40,865 nucleotides of DNA from Bacteroidia bacterium (GCA_025996895.1 BNTW01000017.1:1-40865), one strand, 5' to 3'; positions 12,273 through 20,224 are shown, counted from the stretch's first letter. The notes: generated from the letters alone by a model not told the origin. A program made the numbers and translations.

Positions 12273-15233
12273 TTAAATATATTCGTATTGTTCGTTCCAT
12301 AACCGGCGATATACTCCTTCCTGTTCAATCAGTTGGGCATGATTTCCGGCTTGGGCAACTTTTCCTTCTTCCAGCACCACAATAGTATCTGCATTTTTTA
12401 TTGTGCTTAACCGGTGGGCAATGATAATAACTGTTTTTCCCTGCCGGGCTAAATCCGTCAATGTTTGCTGGACATATTTTTCGGAAATCGAATCCAGCGA
12501 AGAAGTCGCTTCGTCAAAAATCAGGATTTCAGGATTTTGATACAAAGCGCGGGCAATGGCAATCCGTTGCCGTTCGCCGCCGGAAAGCGATGCGCCATGT
12601 TCGCCCACAAAAGTCAGGTAGGAATTGGGCAGTTTTTCGATAAATTCGCGGATACCCAGTTGCTCGCACAATTCGATAATCCGTTTCATGTCCGGCTCAA
12701 AATCGCCCAACGCAATATTCTCAATAACTGTTCCGACAAACAGTTCGATTTGTTGCGGAACAGAGCCGATCATCTGCCGCAGGCTTTCATTGCCGATTTG
12801 CGCAATATTGTAATTCCCGATATGGATGCTGCCCGACTGAATGGGATACAAGTGTTGCAACAACGAAACCAAAGTGGTTTTTCCGGATCCGCTTTCCCCG
12901 ACAATCGCTGTCGTTTTCCCTTTGCGAATAGTCAAATCCAATGCTTCAAACACCTGTTTGCGCGAGCCGTAGCGGAACGATACGTTATTAAATTGAATAT
13001 CGCCGAGCATATCCTTTTCCAACCGGATTTTTTGTTGGTCGTCTTCTTCGCGTTCCAAATCCAAAATCTGGAATAAGCGATCAGCTGCAATCAAAGCGTC
13101 CTGTATGGTTTGGTTGGATGAAATCAATCTGCCTATCGGAGTTAATACATAGCCGGTTAAGGTATAAAATAACATGAGTGTTCCGGGCGTCAATTCCTGA
13201 TGGATTACAAAATAGCTACCCGCCCACAAAACGGCAACGGTTATCACGGCTGACACAAATTCTATTCCGTTATTGGCGACTATAGAGCCGTAAATGCTCT
13301 GATAAGTATTTTTCAATACATTCACAAAGCGGACTTCGGTTTTCAGATTGGCAAAATCTTCCAATCCAAAACGTTTAATTGTGGAAACCGAGTTTAACGA
13401 TTCGACCAAGTGCGCTTCCAAATCTGCACCGCTTTCCATGATTTTCCGTTGGTATTTTTTATTTAAACGGTTGAACAGAAAGTAAATCAGCAGGAATAAA
13501 GGTGCGGATAATAAGGCGATAACCGCTAATTTCCACGAATAAAACAACATTAGGCAGAAAGTAAAGAGCAAAATCAGGAAATTAACCACCAAATCCAGCG
13601 AAACATTGTTGATAAACACGCGGATTTTCACCGCATCGTTAATACGTGAAATGATTTCGCCCACACGCATGGTGTCGAAAAATTGTTGCGGAAGGCTGAG
13701 CAAATGCTTGTAATAACCCAAAATCAGGGAAGCGTCAATTTTTTGTCCGGTTTTCAGTGCTAAAATGCTTTTCATTGCACCAATAAAGGTTTTCAGGAGA
13801 ATAATCAAAATCATGATAATACCCATTAAGTTCAACAGGTTTAGATTTTGATCAACTAATACATAATCGGTGATTTTCCCTACATAAACGGCAGTTGAAA
13901 GTCCTAAAATACTGTAAATAACCGCTCCGAACAACGCCTGTGTCATAAGACTTTTGTGCGGACGGATTAAATCCATAAAACTCTTCAATGCGCTTTTTTT
14001 CCGGTTTCCTTTCTCAAATGTTTTGCAGGGAAGCAGTAAAATCAACACCCCCGTCCATTCTTTTTGAAAAGCCTCGTGCGTTTTCTTGTGCAACCGTCCA
14101 TCGCCCGGATCCATAACAACGATGTGCTTTTTCGTTACTTTGTAGATAACGACAAAATGCTGTAACTGCTCTTTGACAACGACATGGGCAATCGCCGGCT
14201 TCGGAATTTCTTTCAAACATTCAAAAGGACCTTTCACACCTTTGGCTTCCAAACCCAGCTTTTGCGCGGCTTCAATCATGCCCAAAACATTCGTGCCTTT
14301 TTTGTCGGTAAAGGCAAATTGCCGTATCCGCGAAACCGGAAATTTCAATCCGTAATAAGCGGCCACTGAAGCCAAACAAGCCGCCCCGCAGTCAGTAATA
14401 TCGTGCTGTTTTATTTTAATCGCTATCAAATAATTTCTGTCTAAACTGCATTTTACCTTATAAAAGGCTTTATTGCCGGTATTATCCGTCAAAAAATCGG
14501 ACGAAATATCGGTTACTTTTCCGGCAATGCTTCCCCATTCGTTGTAATTGAACGAAGCGATCTGAATATTAACCGGCATACCGATACGGATATAGCCGAT
14601 ATTGCGGGTAATCTGATTGTTTTTCAACAAAGCTAAAGCGTTCTGGTTTTTGTTGTATTCGTATTCATAGCTTTCATATTCCTCTGCTGAGATAATTCCT
14701 TTACTGAAAAGTGTCCAATGCCGGTTTAAATCCGTTTCGGTTTTCGACAGGTTGGTTTCCTGCTCTTTCCGCCGTTGAACAAATAAAAAATATTCCTGTT
14801 TTCGTGTCATAGAACGGAAAGTATCCGGCCGCAAACCTCTGGATAAGAAAGATAAATCGTTGATATGCGCCTGCAAGTCTTCCAGCCGTTTTTGCCGGTA
14901 TTCGATTTGAAAATCAGGATTAGACGGAAGAAATGTCAAAATAGTATCGCCCTGTTTCAAGTTTTGTCCTTCCCGCACGTAAACGGAATCTACCCATTCG
15001 GTGATACTTGCTCTGATTTCCGACTTTTCGGCTATTGGTCGGATAACGCCGGCGTCGTGCACCGATACATCAACATAAATAAAAGGCAAAGCGGCTAATG
15101 CTGCTACGACGGCAATCAACACAAGCCAATAAATCCACTGGGAGGCAGTAGTCTTTTTGATAAGATAAGCGTCGATACCGTTTTTAATCAATTCGGACGG
15201 AACAAAATTCATAATCACTGCAATGATTTTCAA
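12273..15233 (-). CDS. Fused HlyD adaptor / C39 peptidase / ABC exporter for GG-leader peptides
   Basis: A 986-aa protein joining parts that are normally two genes. Residues 1-269 are a shortened HlyD-type adaptor: a membrane helix at about 33-54, half of a lipoyl-like domain (SITEWVDSVYVREGQ, about 76-90), a coiled-coil hairpin (about 105-205), then a jump at about 208 to the beta-barrel part (GYIRIGMPV). From about 270 the sequence is a peptidase-containing ABC transporter. C39 domain: Cys282 in DCGAACLAS, His359, Asp375. Membrane helices span about 425-700. The nucleotide-binding domain has GESGSGKT (779-786), LSGGE (883), ILIFDE (903-908) and the switch His near 940. It would cleave leaders after Gly-Gly and pump the core out. 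The true start may be Met8 (15212), where HlyD homologues begin (MNFVPSELI). Confidence 0.9.
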   Translation of the reverse strand: MKIIAVIMNFVPSELIKNGIDAYLIKKTTASQWIYWLVLIAVVAALAALPFIYVDVSVHDAGVIRPIAEKSEIRASITEWVDSVYVREGQNLKQGDTILTFLPSNPDFQIEYRQKRLEDLQAHINDLSFLSRGLRPDTFRSMTRKQEYFLFVQRRKEQETNLSKTETDLNRHWTLFSKGIISAEEYESYEYEYNKNQNALALLKNNQITRNIGYIRIGMPVNIQIASFNYNEWGSIAGKVTDISSDFLTDNTGNKAFYKVKCSLDRNYLIAIKIKQHDITDCGAACLASVAAYYGLKFPVSRIRQFAFTDKKGTNVLGMIEAAQKLGLEAKGVKGPFECLKEIPKPAIAHVVVKEQLQHFVVIYKVTKKHIVVMDPGDGRLHKKTHEAFQKEWTGVLILLLPCKTFEKGNRKKSALKSFMDLIRPHKSLMTQALFGAVIYSILGLSTAVYVGKITDYVLVDQNLNLLNLMGIIMILIILLKTFIGAMKSILALKTGQKIDASLILGYYKHLLSLPQQFFDTMRVGEIISRINDAVKIRVFINNVSLDLVVNFLILLFTFCLMLFYSWKLAVIALLSAPLFLLIYFLFNRLNKKYQRKIMESGADLEAHLVESLNSVSTIKRFGLEDFANLKTEVRFVNVLKNTYQSIYGSIVANNGIEFVSAVITVAVLWAGSYFVIHQELTPGTLMLFYTLTGYVLTPIGRLISSNQTIQDALIAADRLFQILDLEREEDDQQKIRLEKDMLGDIQFNNVSFRYGSRKQVFEALDLTIRKGKTTAIVGESGSGKTTLVSLLQHLYPIQSGSIHIGNYNIAQIGNESLRQMIGSVPQQIELFVGTVIENIALGDFEPDMKRIIELCEQLGIREFIEKLPNSYLTFVGEHGASLSGGERQRIAIARALYQNPEILIFDEATSSLDSISEKYVQQTLTDLARQGKTVIIIAHRLSTIKNADTIVVLEEGKVAQAGNHAQLIEQEGVYRRLWNEQYEYI

Positions 15234-15239
15234 GTCCCG

Positions 15240-15260
15240 AAAAAACCATTTTAAAATATG
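15240..15260 (-). terminator. Weak terminator-like end of the structured RNA
   Basis: On the minus strand the ATTTTAAAAT palindrome followed by GGTTTTTT comes right after the rod-shaped RNA and before the exporter start. The stem is AT-only, so termination may be leaky. Confidence 0.3.
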
Positions 15261-15421
15261 AAAGCGTGGGACTATAACTTTATCTGGTTTAGAGGTCTTA
15301 GACTACCTTGGTACAAATAAGTAAGCCCACGCCGCTAAACGACGTGAGCGTCGAACTACTTATTCTCGTACCGTTTTGAAATTGTCTAAGTTTCTAAACC
15401 AAGAATAAAAGCTAACGCTTT
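15261..15421 (-). ncRNA. ssrS: Rod-shaped structured RNA, 6S RNA candidate
   Basis: About 161 bases fold end to end as one long interrupted hairpin. On the minus strand AAAGCGT pairs with ACGCTTT at the ends, GGTTTAGA with TCTAAACC (with a small bulge), CTTAGAC with GTCTAAG, GGTAC with GTACC, and AATAAGTA with TACTTATT. An asymmetric bubble of about 11 and 6 bases lies between the CTTAGAC and GGTAC helices, and an apical G/C-rich stem closes the rod. Long closing stem, central bubble and apical stem are the 6S RNA architecture that mimics open promoter DNA. Alternatively it is a structured leader of the exporter gene at 15212/15233, which lies just downstream. Strand is assigned from the promoter at 15497-15504 and the T-rich end. 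Confidence 0.6.
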
Positions 15422-15496
15422 ATTAATATTTAAAAATCCATATTCTTGCTAATTTTCTATCATAAGCAAAATATTTACTTGATTTACAGAGTGCAA

Positions 15497-15504
15497 AATT
15501 AAAA
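15497..15504 (-). promoter_or_regulatory. Possible -7 element upstream of the structured RNA
   Basis: Minus-strand TAATTTTG lies about 80 bases before the 5' end of the rod, with TTAG 19 bases upstream of it. The distance is longer than expected if the RNA begins at the closing stem, so the 5' end may be processed. No other TAnnTTTG is nearer. Confidence 0.35.
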
Positions 15505-15558
15505 TAAATTCTTTTCAATCCTAACAAGAGCGGGGAAATTATTCGTTTTTTATCAAAT

Positions 15559-15592
15559 AAAAAACGGCGGGACTCACGTCGGGCCGTTTTTC
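15559..15592. terminator. Bidirectional hairpin terminator after the anti-sigma gene
   Basis: AAAACGGC and GCCGTTTT pair around a 14-base loop, with A runs before and T runs after, so it can work in either direction. It lies about 40 bases past the stop of the anti-sigma-like gene (15633, minus strand). Confidence 0.7.
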
Positions 15593-15632
15593 CGTTTTTA
15601 ATCGAAAAAGTTAGTTTATATATGTGTTTAAG

Positions 15633-16112
15633 TTAGTTCAGTTCTTCCTGTTGCAAAGTATCTTTCAATACTTTTGTTTGCATTTCCATCGAATCCAACA
15701 GTTCTTCGGAAAGCATATTTTCCGGCGTTAATTGCACCGCAGAGGCTTTTGCCATGACTTCTTTAGAGTCTTTAGCCGGATTTTCGGTATTTACCGCTTT
15801 ATCGGAAAACATCTTATTCATTGTTTTTTCCTGTTGATAGTGCGTGTAAAAACCAATACCCACCGTCAGCATAATCAGTACGGAGGCAGCCATTTTAAGA
15901 GCCGGATAAAATTGCACCATAATCGATTTTTGCGGCTTTGTAACCACTTTTTTATCAATGGAAACCGACTTTTGTTTTTCTTTCCAGACAAAAAGCGGAC
16001 GGTATTTTTTCCATTCTTCCGGCACATCGCCGTTTAGAAAAAACTCCTGCAACCGCTTCTCTTCTTCGAGAGAAGTTTCGCCTTGCCAATATTTTTCCAA
16101 TAACCGTTTCAT
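15633..16112 (-). CDS. Anti-sigma-factor-like single-pass membrane protein
   Basis: A 159-aa protein with a cytosolic N-terminus (MKRLLEKYWQGETSLEEEKRLQEFF, the common opening of short Bacteroidetes anti-sigma proteins), one membrane helix at about residues 72-90 (MAASVLIMLTVGIGFY), and a periplasmic, charged, Met- and Glu-rich tail. It starts 6 bases after the stop of the ECF sigma gene on the same strand. That arrangement and topology indicate that it holds the sigma factor at the membrane until an envelope signal. No catalytic or sensory domain is visible in the short tail, so the signal is unknown. Confidence 0.75.
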   Translation of the reverse strand: MKRLLEKYWQGETSLEEEKRLQEFFLNGDVPEEWKKYRPLFVWKEKQKSVSIDKKVVTKPQKSIMVQFYPALKMAASVLIMLTVGIGFYTHYQQEKTMNKMFSDKAVNTENPAKDSKEVMAKASAVQLTPENMLSEELLDSMEMQTKVLKDTLQQEELN

Positions 16113-16118
16113 CTCTGT

Positions 16119-16610
16119 TTATTCTTCAAAAAAACTTTTCAGTTTTTGTCTTGACCTAAATAAATTTACTTTCACCTGTTCTTCCGAAATCGCCAACACC
16201 TCGGCAATTTCTTTGTAACTTAATTCCTCTATTTCTCTCAACTGAAAGATAGTACGTTGTTTTTCAGGCAGTTGAGCAATAAAATCGTCGAGCATTTTCA
16301 ATTGTTCTTCCTGCTCCAAACGTTCCTGGATACAAGGAGTTGTTTCGGGATAATCATTGTTTTCCCTCCATGCTTCCGTTTGATTTTCCTTCAATGCCAA
16401 CTTATCAATAGCAATGTTCCGCGTCGAACGAAAGCAATAGGCTTCCAAATTCGCGATAGAATCCCACTCGTCGCTTTTCTTCCAAATTTTAAATAACGCA
16501 TCTTGAACAACATCTTCCGCATCTTGCTTGTTTCCTGTGATGCGCAGGGCTAAACGAAATAATTTGTCACACAATGGCAATATGTTATTTCTGAATTTGT
16601 CCTGTTTCAT
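16119..16610 (-). CDS. ECF-type RNA polymerase sigma factor
   Basis: The frame can be extended upstream to 16703, but the natural start is the ATG at 16610 (MKQDKFRNNILPLCDKLFRL), giving 163 aa, the normal size for ECF sigma factors. Region 2 contains NKQDAEDVVQDALFKIWKK, and region 4 contains LSYKEIAEVLAISEEQVKVN with the HTH. There are no extra domains. The paired anti-sigma gene follows 6 bases downstream. The gene is divergent from queD; a minus-strand TAAATTTG at 16662-16669 may be its promoter, overlapping the queD promoter area. Target genes cannot be read from the sequence. Confidence 0.9.
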   Translation of the reverse strand: MKQDKFRNNILPLCDKLFRLALRITGNKQDAEDVVQDALFKIWKKSDEWDSIANLEAYCFRSTRNIAIDKLALKENQTEAWRENNDYPETTPCIQERLEQEEQLKMLDDFIAQLPEKQRTIFQLREIEELSYKEIAEVLAISEEQVKVNLFRSRQKLKSFFEE

Positions 16611-16661
16611 GCCTTCTAACTTAAATGACGGTTGAGAATGAAAAATGTTACAACGCTCGGA

Positions 16662-16700
16662 CAAATTTAAGCAATAAACCGCAAAAGTTCCGTATATTTG
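16662..16700. promoter_or_regulatory. Divergent promoter region between the sigma gene and queD
   Basis: TATATTTG at 16693-16700 points to queD (ATG at 16721). TAAATTTG on the minus strand at 16662-16669 points to the ECF sigma gene (ATG at 16610). Neither has a perfect TTTG at the -33 position. The two boxes are 23 bases apart, so they may compete. Confidence 0.5.
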
Positions 16701-16720
16701 CATTTACAAAAACGATAAAG

Positions 16721-17080
16721 ATGTATAAAATAAGCAAACAATTTTCATTTTCGGCTTCGCACGTCCTGGATTTGTTGGGAAAAGACCATCCCTGTGCGCG
16801 CATGCATGGACATAACTACTTGATTACGGTACATTTGCAATCGGAGAAATTGGACGAATACGGTTTTGTGAAAGATTATAAATCCCTGCATACGGTGAAA
16901 CAATTCATAGACAATACTTTAGACCACCGACATTTGAACGATATTATTCCCGGACACCCGACTTCCGAAAATATTGCCCGGTTTCTGTATGAACGGTTTA
17001 AGCCCGAAATGCCGGAATTATATGCGATAGAGGTCAGCGAAACGCCCCAAACTTCCTGTATCTATGAGCCTGCGCGTTAA
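16721..17080 (+). CDS. queD: 6-carboxy-5,6,7,8-tetrahydropterin synthase
   Basis: Converts dihydroneopterin triphosphate to 6-carboxytetrahydropterin in 7-deazaguanine (queuosine) synthesis. The start at 16721 (MYKISKQFSFSASHVL) is chosen over an upstream in-frame ATG at 16625, because the -7 box lies between them and family proteins begin here; length is 119 aa. The zinc site is visible as the His in SASHVL and the two His in HGHNY. The catalytic Cys is in HPCARMHGH. DHRHLN and PTSENIARFLY follow, and the C-terminal Glu is in ALEVSE-like EVSETP. The end overlaps queE by 17 bases, so the pair is co-translated. Confidence 0.92.
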   Translation: MYKISKQFSFSASHVLDLLGKDHPCARMHGHNYLITVHLQSEKLDEYGFVKDYKSLHTVKQFIDNTLDHRHLNDIIPGHPTSENIARFLYERFKPEMPELYAIEVSETPQTSCIYEPAR

Positions 17081-17648
17081 AGAAATTTTTTACTCATTGC
17101 AGGGCGAAGGCGGACGGCAAGGCGAAGCATCTATCTTTATCCGGTTGGCTGACTGTAATTTACGTTGTGATTTTTGCGATACGGATTTTACCGTCAAAGA
17201 AACGATGTTGCTCGAACAAATCCTCGAACAGATCAGCCAATATCCTTGTCTGTGGATTGTCTGGACGGGTGGTGAGCCAATGTTGCAACTGACGGACGAA
17301 ATTGTTTTGTTTTTTAAGGAAAAAGGATTTTTGCAGGCTATTGAAAGCAATGGACATTACTGGCTGCCTGAAAATCTGGATTACAAGGTGATTAGTCCGA
17401 AAGGAAAATCGGATTATGCGAAAAAAATCAATCCACAGGCAGACGAAATCCGGTTACCGATACAAAAAGGCGACATCATTCCCAATCAAAAAAGTCTGCC
17501 CGAAGCGCGATTTTATTTTTTAAGTCCGGTTTTTACTGACGACAAAACAACAACAAAAGCCAACATTGACTATTGCGTGGAACAAATCAAACAGCATCCC
17601 GAATGGTGTTTGAGCTTGCAAATTCATAAATTGATAGGCATCGAATAA
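17064..17648 (+). CDS. queE: 7-carboxy-7-deazaguanine synthase (radical SAM)
   Basis: Radical SAM enzyme that contracts carboxytetrahydropterin to 7-carboxy-7-deazaguanine, the step after QueD. The N-terminus reads VKEIFYSLQGEGGRQGE, then RLADCNLRCDFCDTDF, where the CxxxCxxC-type cysteines bind the iron-sulfur cluster. WTGGEPMLQ near residue 69 is the SAM-binding GGEP motif. At 194 aa it is compact, as in other Bacteroidetes QueE proteins. It starts inside queD and ends one base into rnz, giving a tight three-gene run. The queuosine genes downstream of this step are not in the window. Confidence 0.92.
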   Translation: MSLRVKEIFYSLQGEGGRQGEASIFIRLADCNLRCDFCDTDFTVKETMLLEQILEQISQYPCLWIVWTGGEPMLQLTDEIVLFFKEKGFLQAIESNGHYWLPENLDYKVISPKGKSDYAKKINPQADEIRLPIQKGDIIPNQKSLPEARFYFLSPVFTDDKTTTKANIDYCVEQIKQHPEWCLSLQIHKLIGIE

Positions 17649-18565
17649 TGGAACGTTGGGAGTTAAATATATTAGGTTGTGGCTCGGCACTGCCGACGAC
17701 TAAACATTTTTTGAGTTCGCAGGTGATTAATCTGCGCGGCAAGTTGTATATGATTGATTGTGGGGAAGGTACGCAATTGCAATTCCGCGTGATGAAACTG
17801 CAATTTCAACGGCTCAGTCATATTTTTCTTTCGCATTTGCATGGCGACCATTGTTTCGGGTTACCCGGTTTGATTTCTACGTTGGGGCTGATGGGACGAA
17901 CAGCCGATTTGTATGTTCATGCCCAACCCGATGCTGAGAAAATTTTTCGTCCGATGTTGGATTATTTTTGTAAAGAGTTACCATTTAAGGTAATATTTAA
18001 CTCTTTCAATCCGGCCAAACATCAACTAATATGGGAAGACCGCAGTGTGAATGTTTATACTATTCCATTGAAGCACCGGGTTCCGACTGCCGGATTTTTG
18101 TTTGAAGAAAAACCAAAACAATCGCACATTATCCGTGAAATGATTGATTTTTATCACATTCCGGTTTCACAAATCAACAACATCAAAAGTGGGGTAGATT
18201 TTGTTACGCCCGAAGGCGAAGTCATTCCCAATCAACGGCTTACCAAACCGGCAGAGCCACCTTGTCGCTATGCTTATTGTTCCGATACGGCCTATTCTGA
18301 AAAGATTATCCCTTACATCGAAGGGGTGGATTTGCTTTATCACGAGGCTACTTTCAGTAACGAAGATTTGGCACGTGCCAAAGAAACTTTTCATTCTTCA
18401 GCCGAGCAAGCCGCACGCATTGCCCAAGCGGCTCACGTCAAAAAACTGATTTTAGGGCATTTTTCCGCCCGCTATCCCGACGAAACGATATTATTGAAAG
18501 AAGCGCAAGCAGTGTTTCCAAACACGATTTTAGCAAATGAGCGAATGAAAATAGATTTTAGTTAA
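17648..18565 (+). CDS. rnz: Ribonuclease Z (tRNA 3' processing endonuclease)
   Basis: Metallo-beta-lactamase-fold nuclease that trims tRNA precursors at the 3' end. This suits a genome whose visible tRNA gene (20225) has no encoded CCA. The protein has 305 aa, the standard short RNase Z length. It starts WELNILGCGSALPT and shows the metal motif SHLHGDHCFGLPGL near residues 60-74, the exosite region with HRVPTAGFLFEEKP, then YCSDTAYSE, HEATF and the C-terminal GHFSARY. The ATG overlaps the queE stop (TAATG). Confidence 0.95.
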   Translation: MERWELNILGCGSALPTTKHFLSSQVINLRGKLYMIDCGEGTQLQFRVMKLQFQRLSHIFLSHLHGDHCFGLPGLISTLGLMGRTADLYVHAQPDAEKIFRPMLDYFCKELPFKVIFNSFNPAKHQLIWEDRSVNVYTIPLKHRVPTAGFLFEEKPKQSHIIREMIDFYHIPVSQINNIKSGVDFVTPEGEVIPNQRLTKPAEPPCRYAYCSDTAYSEKIIPYIEGVDLLYHEATFSNEDLARAKETFHSSAEQAARIAQAAHVKKLILGHFSARYPDETILLKEAQAVFPNTILANERMKIDFS

Positions 18566-18607
18566 GTGATCCGGTTGGGATTTTACACCGTTTTATATGT
18601 GCCTTAA

Positions 18608-18790
18608 AATCTACAAGTTAAAAAAGTCGGGTTTATCACAATTGACAGTTCCACGCTGCAAGCGAAAGTACTAATGGCTGTAGTAATCAGGTTTTATGAA
18701 GACTTGCATATAATAGCTGATTTAAAGCCATTTAATTTGTGGAAGATGAGTGAATCTGATAAAAATATTCAGTTTATTTTGACAGTCTAA
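18608..18790 (+). pseudogene. Open fragment of unknown origin
   Basis: About 60 codons remain open between stops, with VGFITIDSSTLQAKVLM in the first half and EDLHIIADLKPFNLWKM in the second. The only ATG (18674) would give 38 residues. I do not recognise it. It lies in the 271-base gap between rnz and the ATPase gene and overlaps that gene's -33 element. It could be a decayed gene end or a real short protein. Confidence 0.25.
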
Positions 18791-18808
18791 TAATTTTGAG
18801 TAAATTTG
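18778..18808 (+). promoter_or_regulatory. Consensus promoter for the ATPase gene at 18837
   Basis: TTTG at 18778-18781, exactly 19 bases, and TAAATTTG at 18801-18808. A second -7-like box, TAATTTTG, lies at 18791-18798. Predicted leader about 22 bases. Confidence 0.75.
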
Positions 18809-18836
18809 CTCTCAGTATTGAGTAAATTATTTTAAG

Positions 18837-20021
18837 ATGTACGAACGTCCTTATTTGAAACAAGTTAAATCAAGAATAGAAGAGCCGCGAAAGTTCATTC
18901 AGGTAATCCTTGGCCCTCGCCAGGTTGGTAAAACCACTATGGTGAACCAATTGTTATCTCAGTTATCCATCTCGTATGTATCTGAGTCTGCTGATGCTGT
19001 TGCAGCAACTAACTCGGCTTGGTTGATGCAAGCTTGGGAGACGGCTCGACTAAAAATGAAAGCCTCCGGTGCTTCGGAATATCTCCTTGTGATTGATGAG
19101 ATACAAAAGATCGATAACTGGAGTGAAGTGGTTAAGCAACAATGGGATAAAGATACCCGTGAGAAAGTTAACATCAAGGTTATCCTGCTAGGCTCTTCGC
19201 GCCTCCTTATTCAGAAAGGTTTAACAGAGTCGCTAGCCGGACGTTTTGAGACGTTTTATCTTGGTCACTGGTCGTTTGCTGAAATGGAAACTGCATTTGG
19301 TTGGTCTATCGAACAATATATTTATTTCGGTGGATATCCGGGCTCTGCTTCATTAATTGAAGATGAAGAGCGTTGGAAAAGTTACATAAAAGATTCGCTT
19401 ATAGAGACCAGTATCTCCAAAGATATTTTGATGTTAACCCGTGTGGATAAGCCCGCATTGTTGAAACGGCTATTTGAATTGGGCTGCCTATACTCAGGGC
19501 AGATTCTATCATATACAAAAATCACTGGACAGCTACAGGATGCAGGCAATACCACGACCTTGGCAAATTACCTCAAATTATTATCTGATTGCGGTTTGTT
19601 AGGTGGATTGGAGAAATATGCAGGAAGTGTAATCCGGAAACGATCATCCAGCCCAAAGTTCCAAGTATATAATAATGCATTACTAACATCGCAAGATGAC
19701 GAAACCTATTCGACTGCCATTGTAAACCCAAAGCTGTGGGGCAGATTGGTTGAATCGTCAGTAGGTGCCCATTTGCTTAATCATTCGGTTTCCGAACGGT
19801 ATAATCTCCATTACTGGCGAGAGGGTAATAATGAGGTAGATTTCATCCTAGAAAAGGGCAATAAAGTAATCGGGTTGGAAGTAAAAAGCGGTGCCAGCGC
19901 AGATAATGAAGGAATGGGTGTATTTAACGAGAAATTTCATCCCGATAAGATGCTTTTGGTCGGTACTGGGGGAATTCCTTATGAGGAGTTTTTGAAGATT
20001 AATCCGAAAGAGTTGTTTTGA
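18837..20021 (+). CDS. AAA_14 / DUF4143 family ATPase
   Basis: A 394-aa protein with N-terminal P-loop domain (GPRQVGKTTM near residues 26-35; Walker B LLVIDEIQ near 83-90; LLGSSRLL near 120) and C-terminal DUF4143 domain ending in the endonuclease-like NEVDFILEKGN and GLEVKSGA (about residues 340-362). It has the same architecture as the protein at 373 but is clearly diverged (MYERPYLKQVKSRIEEP versus MYRSKTKELIQWKLD). Function of the family is unsettled. It sits alone between rnz and a tRNA, with its own consensus promoter and a strong terminator hairpin downstream, as expected for an independently acquired gene. Confidence 0.88.
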   Translation: MYERPYLKQVKSRIEEPRKFIQVILGPRQVGKTTMVNQLLSQLSISYVSESADAVAATNSAWLMQAWETARLKMKASGASEYLLVIDEIQKIDNWSEVVKQQWDKDTREKVNIKVILLGSSRLLIQKGLTESLAGRFETFYLGHWSFAEMETAFGWSIEQYIYFGGYPGSASLIEDEERWKSYIKDSLIETSISKDILMLTRVDKPALLKRLFELGCLYSGQILSYTKITGQLQDAGNTTTLANYLKLLSDCGLLGGLEKYAGSVIRKRSSSPKFQVYNNALLTSQDDETYSTAIVNPKLWGRLVESSVGAHLLNHSVSERYNLHYWREGNNEVDFILEKGNKVIGLEVKSGASADNEGMGVFNEKFHPDKMLLVGTGGIPYEEFLKINPKELF

Positions 20022-20046
20022 GAATATTAAATAATAACATTTTTAA

Positions 20047-20088
20047 CTCAATAGACCACCGCCTTTAGGCGTGTGGTCTATTGAGTTT
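20047..20088. terminator. Long near-perfect hairpin after the ATPase gene
   Basis: ACTCAATAGACCAC and GTGGTCTATTGAGT flank an inner CGCC-TTTA-GGCG stem-loop, giving an almost uninterrupted 18-pair stem. A T-rich tract (TTGTACTTTTTT) follows on the plus strand, consistent with an intrinsic terminator. Confidence 0.8.
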
Positions 20089-20179
20089 GTACTTTTTTCC
20101 TGCAAATATAGCAAAAAAACCTTGTAAACTTTGCTGAAAACGAGCATGTTTTACAGCATATTTACCGTATAATTTAAAA

Positions 20180-20211
20180 TAAAAAAAGCCTTAAACTGTT
20201 GTGTTTAAGAC
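20180..20211 (-). terminator. Terminator of the tRNA-Arg gene
   Basis: On the minus strand GTCTTAAAC pairs with GTTTAAGGC (7-8 pairs) around ACAACA, followed by TTTTTTTATTTT. It lies about 15 bases past the tRNA 3' end. Confidence 0.7.
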
Positions 20212-20224
20212 TTTTACTGTTTTG

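Noticed and set aside
16611..16703. N-terminal extension of the ECF sigma factor
   Set aside because: Those residues overlap the divergent promoter region and are not part of the sigma family; the Met at 16610 fits family length.
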